Below, one piece after another: positions 23,834-31,964 of a DNA stretch of 43,278 bases. The DNA is from Frankia sp. AiPa1 (GTDB taxonomy: Bacteria; Actinomycetota; Actinomycetes; Frankiales; Frankiaceae): NCBI RefSeq assembly GCF_023243075.1, contig NZ_JALKFZ020000189.1:1-43278 (forward strand), read 5' to 3'. The notes below the pieces were generated by a model, which saw nothing but the letters and a program-made list of their open reading frames with translations, was not told the DNA's origin and searched no databases. The position numbers and the translations under genes were made by a program. Position 1 is the first letter of the stretch, and every line of letters begins with the position of its first letter.

Positions 23834-25621
23834 ATGAGCTGGACAGTTGGAGATTTCGTCCTCGCACGTCTGCGTGAATGGGATGTCGAGCAGGTGTTCG
23901 GCTACCCGGGAGACGGGATCAACGGGCTGCTGGCGGCCTGGGGGAAAGCGGACGACCCGCCGCACTTCATCCAGGCACGGCACGAGGAGATGGCGGCGTT
24001 CGCCGCGGTCGGCTACGCGAAGTTCTCCGGCCGGGTGGGGGTGTGCGTGGCGACGTCCGGCCCGGGGGCGATTCATCTGCTGAACGGTCTGTACGACGCG
24101 AAGCTGGACCATGTTCCGGTGGTCGCGATCGTCGGCCAGACGAACCGCTCCGCGCTGGGCGGGTCCTATCAGCAGGAGGTGGACCTGCTGAGCCTTTTCA
24201 AGGATGTCGCCAGCGAATATGTGCAGATGGTGACCGTCCCCGAACAGCTACCCAATGTGCTGGACCGAGCGTTTCGGGTGGCCCTCGCCGAGCGTGCCCC
24301 CACCTGTGTGATCATTCCCGCGGATGTGCAGGAGCTCGAGTACTCCGCGCCGTCGCACGATTTCAGGATGGTTCCCTCCAGCATGGGGGTCCGCTGGCCG
24401 GAGGTCTCGCCGGACGACAACGGGGTGCGGGCCGCGGCGGAGCTGCTCAACGCCGGCGAGCGGGTCGCGATGCTGGTGGGCCAGGGCGCTCGGGGCGCGC
24501 GGGCGGAACTGATCCAGGTCGCGGACCTGCTGGGCGCGGGGGTGGCGAAGGCGCTGCTCGGCAAGGACGTGCTCTCCGACGACCTGCCGTTCGTCACCGG
24601 CGCGATCGGGCTGCTCGGCACCCGGCCCAGCTATGAGCTGATGCGGGAGTGCGACACGCTGCTCACCGTCGGGTCGAATTTCCCGTACACCCAGTTCCTG
24701 CCCGAGCTGAACCAGGCCCGGGCGGTGCAGATCGACTTGGACGCGAAGTACATCGGCATGCGCTATCCGTACGAGGTCAACCTGGTCGGCGACGCGGCGT
24801 CCACGCTGCGCGCGCTGATTCCGCTGTTGCGGCGCAAGGAGGATCGTGGCTTTCGGGAGAAGGTGGAGAGCAACGTCGCCCGCTGGTGGGAGACGGTCGA
24901 ACGGGAGGCATTCGTCGAGGGAAATCCGATCAATCCGATGCGGCTGTTCTGGGAGGCATCGTCCCGGCTGCCCGACAATGCGATCCTCGCCGCCGACTCA
25001 GGATCGGCCGCCAACTGGTATGCACGTGATCTGAGGTTCCGCGGCGAGATGCGCGGTTCGCTGTCGGGCACCCTTGCCACCATGGGCCCCGGAGTGCCCT
25101 ACGGTATCGGCGCGAAGTACGCCCATCCCGACCGACCGGTCGTCGTGTTCGAGGGCGACGGGGCCATGCAGATGAACGGGATGGCGGAGCTGCTCACCGT
25201 CGCCCGGTACTGGCCGCAGTGGGCGGATCCGCGCCTGGTCATCGCCGTCCTGCACAACAACGATCTTAACCAGGTGACCTGGGAGATGCGGGCGATGCGG
25301 GGCGCGCCGAAGTTCACCGAGTCACAGAGCCTGCCCGAGGTGTCCTACGCCGACTTCGCCCGCTCGATCGGGCTTGGCGGCATCGCCGTCGACGAGCCCG
25401 GGCAGATCGGCAGTGCCTGGGAGCAGGCCCTGTCCGCCGAGCGGCCCACTGTGCTCGACGTCCGTACCGACCCCGACTTCCCGCCGATCCCCCCGCACGC
25501 CACCTTCGAACAGGCCTGGGACACCGCCGCCGCGATGCTCAAGGGCGACGAGAACCGCTGGGGTGTCCTTTCTGCCGGACTACGCACGAAGGCCCAGGAA
25601 ATTCTCACCCGCCGGGGATAG
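23834..25621 (+). CDS. Thiamine-diphosphate enzyme, pyruvate oxidase/dehydrogenase-like
   Basis: A 595-residue TPP enzyme of the acetolactate synthase/pyruvate oxidase family. The N-terminal Pyr domain has VFGYPGDGINGLL and cofactor-activating E51 in ARHEEMAAF. The PP domain carries the TPP/Mg motif GDGAMQMNGMAE, ending at NNDLNQVTWEM. Domain layout and length fit PoxB-type enzymes (pyruvate to acetate, passing electrons to quinone) better than acetolactate synthase, although a C-terminal membrane-binding helix like that of E. coli PoxB is not obvious. ATG 23834 was chosen (GAGAGGA about 10 bases upstream). It stands alone between long gaps. Confidence 0.85.
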   Translation: MSWTVGDFVLARLREWDVEQVFGYPGDGINGLLAAWGKADDPPHFIQARHEEMAAFAAVGYAKFSGRVGVCVATSGPGAIHLLNGLYDAKLDHVPVVAIVGQTNRSALGGSYQQEVDLLSLFKDVASEYVQMVTVPEQLPNVLDRAFRVALAERAPTCVIIPADVQELEYSAPSHDFRMVPSSMGVRWPEVSPDDNGVRAAAELLNAGERVAMLVGQGARGARAELIQVADLLGAGVAKALLGKDVLSDDLPFVTGAIGLLGTRPSYELMRECDTLLTVGSNFPYTQFLPELNQARAVQIDLDAKYIGMRYPYEVNLVGDAASTLRALIPLLRRKEDRGFREKVESNVARWWETVEREAFVEGNPINPMRLFWEASSRLPDNAILAADSGSAANWYARDLRFRGEMRGSLSGTLATMGPGVPYGIGAKYAHPDRPVVVFEGDGAMQMNGMAELLTVARYWPQWADPRLVIAVLHNNDLNQVTWEMRAMRGAPKFTESQSLPEVSYADFARSIGLGGIAVDEPGQIGSAWEQALSAERPTVLDVRTDPDFPPIPPHATFEQAWDTAAAMLKGDENRWGVLSAGLRTKAQEILTRRG

Positions 25622-26018
25622 GCGGCCACGAGCGAGCTCCGGCGACCCGGGAGAACCGACTCCACGGGCTCTCGGCCGTCACAACGCCGACAAGGTCGCC
25701 GGCCGCTGGAATCTCCGTGCGGCCGGGAACTCGGCGGCGCGGCGGCCGGCGAAGGTCTGCCGGTGAGACTGGCGTGCGGCCGAAATTCTCACGTTGACAA
25801 GCATCTCGCACTGCCAGCGACGGATTACCCGGGTGGCTCGGACAGTGAAGTGCCCCGCCAGCTCGGGGGGTGCTGGCGAGGCGGACTGAGCGTAGCATGA
25901 TCTGCCCGAGTGCTCGGCCGAACATGAATGGATTCCCGTGGCAGCTTTGTGCCCGGGATGCCTGTGGCGCAGGGGGGCAGGCGCCGATGAGGCAGGTGCA
26001 GGTGCCGCCTGATCGCGG
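25622..26018. other. Intergenic, no gene seen
   Basis: 397 bases after the TPP enzyme. Open frames on both strands have mixed composition and no recognisable domain. Confidence 0.45.
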
Positions 26019-26336
26019 CTACCGGGCCTGCGGACGTGCGGCGGAGAGGACGGCACGCAGCGGGGCGGCGGAATGTTCCCCTGTGCCGATCCGCACGGCG
26101 TCGGCCAACGCGCCGAGCTGGGTTGTCGCAAGCTGCCGGGTGAAGGGATCGGAAATCGTGTACGTGATCTGCCCGGTTTCCTGGTCCGTCGCGCCCTCGA
26201 GTCGGTCGGCCACCTCGGTGACCACCACCCAGGGGCCGGAGATGACATGGGCGTGGCAATCGTTTCGCAACCTGCTTGACTCGCTTTCTTGTGCGTCCCA
26301 TGCCAGGACTCGGCGGCAGAGGCTGTCCGGATCCAA
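26019..26336 (-). CDS. Small hypothetical protein
   Basis: A 105-residue frame from TTG 26336, or 83 residues from TTG 26270. The last 75 residues have strong G/C third-position bias and a plausible folded pattern: VISGPWVVVTEVADRL, then QITYTISDPFTRQLATTQLGALADAVRIG. The first 30 residues are poorer in coding bias, so the later start is possible; no good ribosome site is seen for either. I do not recognise a family. It has no membrane segment or signal peptide. It is flanked by long gaps on both sides. Confidence 0.5.
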   Translation of the reverse strand: MDPDSLCRRVLAWDAQESESSRLRNDCHAHVISGPWVVVTEVADRLEGATDQETGQITYTISDPFTRQLATTQLGALADAVRIGTGEHSAAPLRAVLSAARPQAR

Positions 26337-26647
26337 TCAATCCCACAACACTGAGGTGCTGCCCGTTCCGCGGTTCCGCGGACACGCGCTAATTGGACTG
26401 TATCCTTCTTCGTCCTGTGGCATTCGCGCAGCCTTAGACACGGAGAAATCGCGTGGTGGGCGCCGAAGGAGTTATTTCGCGTCCGCCCCGATGGAGGGAC
26501 TTCGGCGCGAAATCGATGCTAGTCGTCGTCGTGTTGCGGGGAACCCCTGGCGAACCCCTCAACGGGCGCGGGAATGCCGAAGGCCCGGCACCGGGGTTCT
26601 TCTCCCGGGCCGGGCCTTAAGGTGGCGGCCTGGCCGCCTGGGTCAGC
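26337..26647. other. Intergenic, A/T-richer, with terminator at one end
   Basis: 311 bases that are less GC-rich than their surroundings, for example around 26385-26410 (gctaattggactgtatcc). It probably contains the promoter of the small minus-strand gene. The terminator at 26580-26618 lies at its right end. Confidence 0.45.
26580..26618 (-). terminator. GC-rich hairpin terminator after SDR-like gene
   Basis: AAGGCCCGGC (26580-26589) pairs exactly with GCCGGGCCTT (26609-26618), and an inner CCGGG/CCCGG can extend the stem. It starts 30 bases past the stop of the minus-strand SDR-like gene, the expected place for its terminator. No T-tract follows. Confidence 0.75.
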
Positions 26648-27517
26648 TCACCATTCGCCGGGGCCGAGCACCGATTCCACGATTCGCCGGGTCTCGCTGG
26701 ACAGCCGTTCCGCGTTGGCGGAGTCGAACGTCTTGAGTATCGAGGTGTCGAGTGTCTTGCCCCGGTCATTGGCCGTCAGGGTGGCCGCCGGTGGCGCGTC
26801 GATCCAGCCGATGACCGGGGCCACCGCCTTGTCCACCGGCTTGGCGAACAGCTTCGCCAGCACCCGCACGACACTTTTGACGGGCTGCTTCATCTGCTCG
26901 ATGCCACCCGTGGTGGCGGTGAAGCCGGGGTGGTACATCACGTAGTGGGCCTTGCTGGTGGGATGCTCGCCGTAGGCGGCGCCGAGCAGGTCGTTCGCGC
27001 GGCAGCATGCGGCCTGTACCCGGATCGGGCTGTACTTGCGCTCCGACTGCAGGTCGTCGAAGTTGACCGTGCCCACCTTCGTCCCGGGCGCCGAGACGTT
27101 GATGATGACCGGGTTCACGGCCGCGTTGAGCTGGTCGCTCAGCCCGTTGCCGAGCAGGTACCGGCTCAGGTAGTAGAGCGCGAAGCTGGCCTCCAGGCCC
27201 TCGGCCGTGACGATCCGTCGCTGGTTCTGGCGGTTCGCGCACAGCACCAGCGCGTCGATCGCCGGGTACGCGGACAGGCGGGACACGACGTCGCGGACGG
27301 CGGCCAGCGAGCTCAGGTCGGCCTGCACGAAGGCGAAGCGGTCGGCGGGGGCGACCTGCGCCGCCTCGGCTGCCAGCGCCGAGCCCTTGGCCGGGGTGCT
27401 GCCGATCGCGATCACGCGGTCGCCGCGAGCCAGCCTACCGAGGACCACGGCCCTGCCCATGCCATCGGTTCCACCGCTGACGACCACGGTCTTGCTATCG
27501 GGCTCCGGGTGTGGCAT
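26648..27517 (-). CDS. SDR-like NAD(P)-binding protein lacking catalytic Tyr/Lys
   Basis: A 289-residue Rossmann protein of the retinol-dehydrogenase/WWOX-like SDR group. The cofactor motif GGTDGMG is at 15-21, LVLCANRQN stands in for NNAG near 90-98, and IINVSAPG supplies the Ser (S142). In this group FDDLxxERKYSPxRAYGQSKLAN is usual; here the same stretch reads KYSPIRVQAACCRAND, so the YxxxK positions are Q168 and C172. The protein may bind nucleotide without classical SDR chemistry, for example as a redox-sensitive repressor partner (two adjacent Cys). It is divergent from an HxlR regulator over 74 bases, with an inverted repeat between. GGAG lies 6 bases before the ATG. Confidence 0.85.
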   Translation of the reverse strand: MPHPEPDSKTVVVSGGTDGMGRAVVLGRLARGDRVIAIGSTPAKGSALAAEAAQVAPADRFAFVQADLSSLAAVRDVVSRLSAYPAIDALVLCANRQNQRRIVTAEGLEASFALYYLSRYLLGNGLSDQLNAAVNPVIINVSAPGTKVGTVNFDDLQSERKYSPIRVQAACCRANDLLGAAYGEHPTSKAHYVMYHPGFTATTGGIEQMKQPVKSVVRVLAKLFAKPVDKAVAPVIGWIDAPPAATLTANDRGKTLDTSILKTFDSANAERLSSETRRIVESVLGPGEW

Positions 27518-27533
27518 GTCGTCTCCAGTTGTT

Positions 27534-27553
27534 ACTGTCTGAGAGAGGACAGT
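27534..27553. promoter_or_regulatory. Inverted repeat, probable HxlR operator
   Basis: ACTGTC-8-GACAGT forms a perfect 6-bp inverted repeat midway in the 74-base gap between the divergent SDR-like gene and the HxlR gene. HxlR proteins commonly autoregulate and control a divergent oxidoreductase through such a site. It also overlaps where the promoters must lie. Confidence 0.6.
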
Positions 27554-27591
27554 GTCTGAAACGCCAGGCGGTATCGGAAGAGGGCAGTTCT

Positions 27592-28014
27592 ATGTTCACT
27601 ACGAACATCGATGTTTCTGACCTGGCCGGGAAGCTGGCGCTTCCGGTCACGGGTAAGGAACACGACGCCTGCCCGGCCACCGATGTCCTACGGCGGGTGG
27701 GTGACAAGTGGAGCGTCCTCGTCGTCGTCCTGCTTGGCCGCGGCGTCCAGCGGTACGGCGAGCTGGACCGCGCGATCGAGAACATCAGCCAGCGCATGCT
27801 CACCCGCACTCTGCGTAACCTTGAGCGTGATGGTCTGGTGCATCGCACCACCTATCCCACGGTTCCGGTCACGGTGGAGTACGGGCTGACCCTGCTGGGG
27901 GAGACGCTGCTCGGCCCGATCTCGGCGCTCTCGCTGTGGGCAGTGGCCCACCAGCACGACATTGAGGCTGCCCGGGCCGTCTTCGACAAGCAGAACCCCG
28001 GAAAGTTGATGTAA
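27592..28014 (+). CDS. HxlR-family winged-helix transcriptional regulator
   Basis: A 140-residue HxlR protein. The conserved Cys lies in HDACPATDVLRRVGDKWSVLVVVLL, followed by RYGELDRAIENISQRMLTRTLRNLERDGLVHRT (recognition helix and wing start) and a dimerising C-terminal helix. The N-terminal Cys is the thiol sensor in several characterised HxlR/QorR-type repressors. ATG 27592 was chosen (AGAGGG upstream) over an earlier frame start that overlaps the divergent gene. It probably represses the divergent SDR-like gene and itself. A large palindrome begins 14 bases after the stop. Confidence 0.92.
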   Translation: MFTTNIDVSDLAGKLALPVTGKEHDACPATDVLRRVGDKWSVLVVVLLGRGVQRYGELDRAIENISQRMLTRTLRNLERDGLVHRTTYPTVPVTVEYGLTLLGETLLGPISALSLWAVAHQHDIEAARAVFDKQNPGKLM

Positions 28015-28027
28015 ACCCCTGAACACC

Positions 28028-28081
28028 CGGCGGGGTCAAATGGTCGTATCGAAGCGTCGCTACGACCATTTGACCCCGCCG
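28028..28081. repeat. Perfect 21-bp palindrome with 12-base loop
   Basis: The arm 28028-28048 (starting CGGCGGGGTCAAATGG) is exactly mirrored by 28061-28081, with loop tcgaagcgtcgc. It begins 14 bases after the HxlR stop. It could be a strong terminator, although there is no T-run, or the joined ends or target of a mobile element, since the DNA beyond it is decayed. Confidence 0.9.
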
Positions 28082-28145
28082 TGGCTCGGACTGCCTGGTC
28101 CTCGCCGCAGCCGGCTCGCTTACCGAGAAGTCGTTACCCTTTTCG

Positions 28146-29865
28146 GTGATGGCGCAGCTGTTCGAGCCGGTTTCGGGCGACGAGCGCTATGCCGGCCTCC
28201 CACCGGCCGGTCTTTCTCTTCGTCGACGACGTCCACCTGGCCGACCGGCCCTCGGCCCGCAGCCTGGTGTTCCTCGCCCGCCGGCTGCGATTCAGCCGGG
28301 TGCTGCTCGTGATGACCGAGCCGGCCGAGCACTACCAGATCAACGAGCTGTTCGCCGCTGATCTGCTGCGCCAGCGGCACTGCCACCAGATCCGGGCCCC
28401 TGCGGTCGAGGTCGCCCGCTATCTGCTGGCAGCCGGTCAACGGCTCTCCTCGTGGGGCGCGTCCGTGCTGCGCCAGGCGGCCGCCGCCCTGGCTGCCAAG
28501 GACGAGATCGACGACGCTGTGGCCTGCCTTGAGCTGGCCATCAAGGGAAGCGAGTCCGACGGGGAACAGGGCTCCCTGATGGCAGGTCTGCTCAAGCTCG
28601 AATGGCGCACCGAGATGACCGGGCGGTCGCGGTGGCCGCCGCGCCTGCTCTGTCTGGCCGCCCAGGGCGTCCTCACGCGTGAGGACGCCGGAGTGCTGCT
28701 ACGCCACCTCCTGTGGGAGGGCGACTTCCGCAGCGCGGAGGAGCTGCTGCTCCAGATCACTGCGCTGCCGATCGGGCAGGGCGCACCGGACGACGGCGCG
28801 ATCATCATCAGCCAGGCGGAGAAGTTCCTTGAGGCCTGCCCCCTGAAGGACCTGACCATCGAGCCGTTGACCCAGGTGCTTAACGCCGTCATCGCCGCCG
28901 ACCGGCCGGCCCTGGCGGCTCGGTGGTGTGACCACTTCATGATCCAGGCTGCCCGGCACCGGGCGCCGGTCTGGCAGGGGGCGCTGGCCAGCACCCGGGC
29001 GGCCATCGCGTTGCGGCAGGGCGACTTCGAGCTCGCCCGCAGTCAGGCGAGCGAGGGGCTGGCCCACATCCCGCCGAAGCGGTGAGGCACGCAGGTAGGT
29101 TCGCCGCTGGCCACCCTCCTGGAGGCGAACACGCTGATCGGTGACTTCGCCGAGGCCGCAAGCCTCCTCGCCCACGAAGTACCTCCGGCGACCTTTCAGA
29201 CCCGCTTCGGCCTGCATTACCTCTACGCACGTGGCCGCTACTACCTGGCCGTCGACCGGCCGCACGCGGCCCTGGACGACTTCCAGCTGTGCGGCGAGTT
29301 GGTTACGAGCTGGCAGATCGACGGCGCGGGCATGGTGCCGTGGCGGATTGGGCTGGCCGAGACCTACCTGTGGCTGCGCGACCGGGCGAGCGCCGAGCGG
29401 TGGGCCCAGGAACAGCTCGACCGCGCCGCGCGAGTCTCCCGGACGCGGGGACTCGCGTTGCGGCTGTGCGCGTCCCTGACGGCCACGAGCGATCGGATCA
29501 TGCTGCTCAGTGAGTCAATCGACATCTTCCGCATGTGCGGAGACTGGTACCACCTGAACGCCGCTCTGGATGATCTGCGTACGGCGCCGGCCGAGATCGT
29601 CGACCAGGCGCTGCGCGATGCTCCCGACGACGCCCAGCCGACTGCCCCGACCGGGCCGCCGCAGCCGTGGACCTCCGTTCTCAGCGAGGCCGAGCGGCGG
29701 GTCGCCGAACTGGCGGTTCGTGGCTATTCGAACCGAAAGATCGCGACAGAGCTGTTCATCACGGTGAGCACGGTCGAACAGCACCTGACGCGTACCTACC
29801 GAAAACTGCAGGTGGACAGCCGGTCCGCGCTCCCCGCCCGCCTCAAGCTCCTGAAATCAGCCTGA
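28146..29865 (+). pseudogene. LuxR/LAL-type regulator, N-truncated and interrupted by TGA
   Basis: Remnant of a large ATP-binding LuxR regulator (normally about 900 residues). The first good segment, PVFLFVDDVHLADRPSARSL, corresponds to Walker B; the Walker A part is missing, and the leader MAQLFEPVSG lies in another frame (28149 on). The frame continues through helical repeats to PPKR and TGA at 29083-29085. Coding resumes in the same frame as GTQVGSPLATLLEANTLIG and ends with a full LuxR helix-turn-helix: LSEAERRVAELAVRGYSNRK, then TVSTVEQHLTRTYRKL. The TGA replaces what looks like a Trp codon (TGG). The downstream half could still make a DNA-binding fragment from TTG 29299. Confidence 0.8.
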
Positions 29866-30007
29866 CCACATCGCCCCGGGCGGTCGGAAACACCGGTCGT
29901 GGCAGGCGCCGACCGCCGGCACGGACAGCCCAGCCGGCACGGGCGACCAGAGGTGACAGCCGGCCGCGGCCCACCGACCGCGACCGGCGTCACATCGCAC
30001 CGACCGC

Positions 30008-30268
30008 CTACGACGCGGCCGTTCCGCGGTAGCCCACCGGACCCTCGTTCGGGAACTGGGCGGCGCCCTGGAACGAGGCGCCGTTGTCGAAGAACGTCAC
30101 GCTGCCGTTGCCCTGCGGACCGGACCAGGTCACCTGAGTGCCGGTGGCGGGCCGGCCCGACTGGGGCACGACCCCGTTACGGTTGCTGATGACGATCTGC
30201 AGGTCGCTGTCCTTGTGCCAGTCCGAGTTCGGGCCGCCCCACTGGATTTCGGTGTGGTAAAGGGACAT
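30008..30268 (-). CDS. Single-repeat OAA-type lectin-like protein
   Basis: An 86-residue protein. The start, LYHTEIQWGGPNSDWH, and the end, FPNEGPVGYRGTAAS, match both ends of one repeat of the Oscillatoria agardhii agglutinin family (QWGG...W and GEGPIGFRG), whose repeats of about 66 residues bind high-mannose glycans. OAA relatives (also Myxococcus haemagglutinin and Pseudomonas lectins) carry two or four repeats in one chain. Here there is one, plus a longer middle region, so it would have to assemble from several chains or fold differently. No signal peptide is seen. GAGAGGTGG lies a few bases before the ATG. It sits among broken genes, suggesting recent acquisition or selection to keep it. 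Confidence 0.75.
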   Translation of the reverse strand: MSLYHTEIQWGGPNSDWHKDSDLQIVISNRNGVVPQSGRPATGTQVTWSGPQGNGSVTFFDNGASFQGAAQFPNEGPVGYRGTAAS

Positions 30269-30574
30269 GTTTCCACCTCTCTGGTAGGCATGGCCGCGTC
30301 TCGGCCACGCAGAAGCCGGCCGGCAAAAGAAAGCAGAAAGACCAGCCGGGCCTGTCCGCGAGACAGCCCACAATGGCCGGCGGCAGCGCGCCGACACAGA
30401 AACGTGAACCCCCGTGGTTCCACCGGCTGCCCGAAAGGGCCCCGTCGCGAACCGATGCAGGCAAAGCGTAACGAGTCCGGAACCTGGTGACAACACCCCA
30501 GCGCATCAACGTATGACAATGGGTCGCCCGAACCCACTATGTCCGAATTGCCCAGCCCGTGCTCTGTCTGACGC
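30269..30574. other. Intergenic, no gene seen
   Basis: 306 bases upstream of the lectin gene and downstream of a broken regulator. It presumably contains the lectin promoter. Open frames lack coding bias. Confidence 0.4.
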
Positions 30575-31068
30575 TCAACGCTGCGCCGGCGAAGGTGCGC
30601 GCGCCACGGCGTTGCTGCCAAGAAAGTTCAGCGCCTGCTCGGCAGGGCTCCCCGGTACCGCCGTGTAAATCACCAGCAGGTGGTGATCGGGGCCGGGGCC
30701 ATGAAAAGTCTGGGAGTCGAACGCGACCTCGCCCACGGCCGGGTGACGAAAGCACTTGTGGCCATGCGTCTTCTCGTGTAGGTGATGGCTGGCCCACAGG
30801 ACATGGAAGGCTTCGCTGCCCAGCGAGAGTTCACCGATCAGCCGGACGAGTCGAGGACGAGTCGCGGGTCGTGCGGGCGGCGTCCGGCGGTCATGCGCGG
30901 GATCCCGACCGTGGTGCGGGCGGCCCCTCCCAATCGGGGTGGACCTGCCTGGCATCGGGGTCGAGGAAGATCCGGCGAGCCATGTTCCGCTCATCCGCTG
31001 GCAGCCGGGGGAATTCGGCGATCAGGGTGGCGGCCAGCTGGTTCCACGCCAGGATGTCGCTGCCGTGC
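30575..31068 (-). pseudogene. MmyB-like XRE regulator, C-terminal remnant with two frameshifts
   Basis: The ligand-binding half of an MmyB-like actinobacterial regulator is recognisable in three pieces: DILAWNQLAATLIAEFPRL to HPDWEG; then, after one lost base in a G-run near 30927, MTAGRRPHDPRLV; then, after an 11-base tandem duplication (30844-30865), LIGELSLGSEAFHVLWASHH to LVIYTAVPGSPAEQAL. Deleting one 11-base copy restores the frame exactly. The helix-turn-helix half is missing; the sequence switches near 31070 to an MFS fragment on the other strand. Confidence 0.85.
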
Positions 31069-31070
31069 CG

Positions 31071-31212
31071 CTGGTACCTTTCGGCGCCGGAGTGGGGCTG
31101 GCATTCGGGGTAGTGGACAACGCCGCCGTGGGCGCCGTCCCAACGCGCAACGCCGGAGTCGCTGCAGGCGTCTTCAACACGATGCGCATCACGGGCGAGT
31201 CGGTCGCGGTCT
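31071..31212 (+). pseudogene. MFS (DHA2-like) exporter fragment
   Basis: About 47 codons read LVPFGAGVGLAFGVVDNAAV, then RNAGVAAGVFNTMRITGESVAV, the well-conserved late-helix segment of DHA2 drug exporters. It has no start, and similarity ends abruptly on both sides. It abuts the truncated MmyB-like remnant. Confidence 0.75.
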
Positions 31213-31215
31213 CCG

Positions 31216-31705
31216 TGGAGTGGCCCGGCACGTCGAGTTCGCGCGCGACGTGCCTCAGATGGCTCCAGGAGGCGTTCGCATCGACGCCCTCGATGGTCCG
31301 ACCACCGCGCCGGCAGCCGCTCCGCGCCGGGCGACCACTCCGCGCCGGGCTGCCTGCTGGTCCGACGGTCCTGGGTTCGCCCTCGGCTGGGTGCGGGCGC
31401 CGGGGTGGACGGGGGTCATGAAGCCGTCGGCGGGGTCGACGATGTGCAGGGTGTTGCGGCTGATCGGTGTGATGGCGGAGCGGCGGGTGGATGCGCGGGC
31501 GAGCGGGATGCGGGTGGGTGCGGGGACGTCGGGGGAGTGGGGGTCGAGGGCTGCGTCGCGTGAGGGCGGTGGGCGCGGGCGAGGACGGGTCGGCCCGAGG
31601 TGTTGCGATGAGACCGACCGTGACGCCCAGCTGGACGTGTCGCTGATCATCCCTGGAGGGATCGCAGCGCGTAGTTCCAGAAGGCGGTCGGCCCAGTAAC
31701 GATCT
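31216..31705. other. Degenerate region, no recognisable gene
   Basis: 490 bases of decayed sequence. On the minus strand near 31420-31490 a stretch reads TPISRNTLHIVDPADGFMTPV and looks like a former gene, but I do not recognise its family and no complete frame exists. Confidence 0.35.
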
Positions 31706-31945
31706 CGGTTGCTTCTGGTGGGTCTCCGGCTCGCGGCCGGGCTCACCCGGTGAATCTCGCTGTCCGTGATGGCAGTCGGGGGTGGTGGCGCTGCTGGTGC
31801 GCGGGGGTGTCGCTTCTACCGGTTTTGTGTCCCGATTTGTCGCTTCGCAACCCTGTAGAAGCGACACGGAGGTCTTCCGGGGTCGGCCCGTCGTCACGCG
31901 TGGTGGTGGGGAGGGTGGTGGCGGGGGTCGGTGGTGGGAGAGGGC
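31706..31945 (+). repeat. Dispersed hairpin repeat, copy B
   Basis: The partner of the element at 19681-19904 in opposite orientation. It contains a perfect 13-bp inverted repeat, GTGTCGCTTCTAC (31807-31819) and GTAGAAGCGACAC (31855-31867), with a 35-base loop that itself holds another GTCGCTTC word. The two copies agree over their whole length with scattered substitutions, more than expected for chance GC-rich similarity. It truncates the 3' end of a TetR-like remnant. Confidence 0.8.
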
Positions 31946-31964
31946 TTGCTGGTCGTGACGACCG

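Noticed and set aside
28028..28081. Palindrome as an insertion-sequence end
   Set aside because: No transposase frame or second copy in the window; kept only as an unexplained palindrome.
29083..29085. TGA as selenocysteine codon in the LuxR-like gene
   Set aside because: The position is a Trp by family pattern, the protein is a regulator without redox use, it also lacks its N-terminal ATPase, and no clear SECIS-like element is seen.
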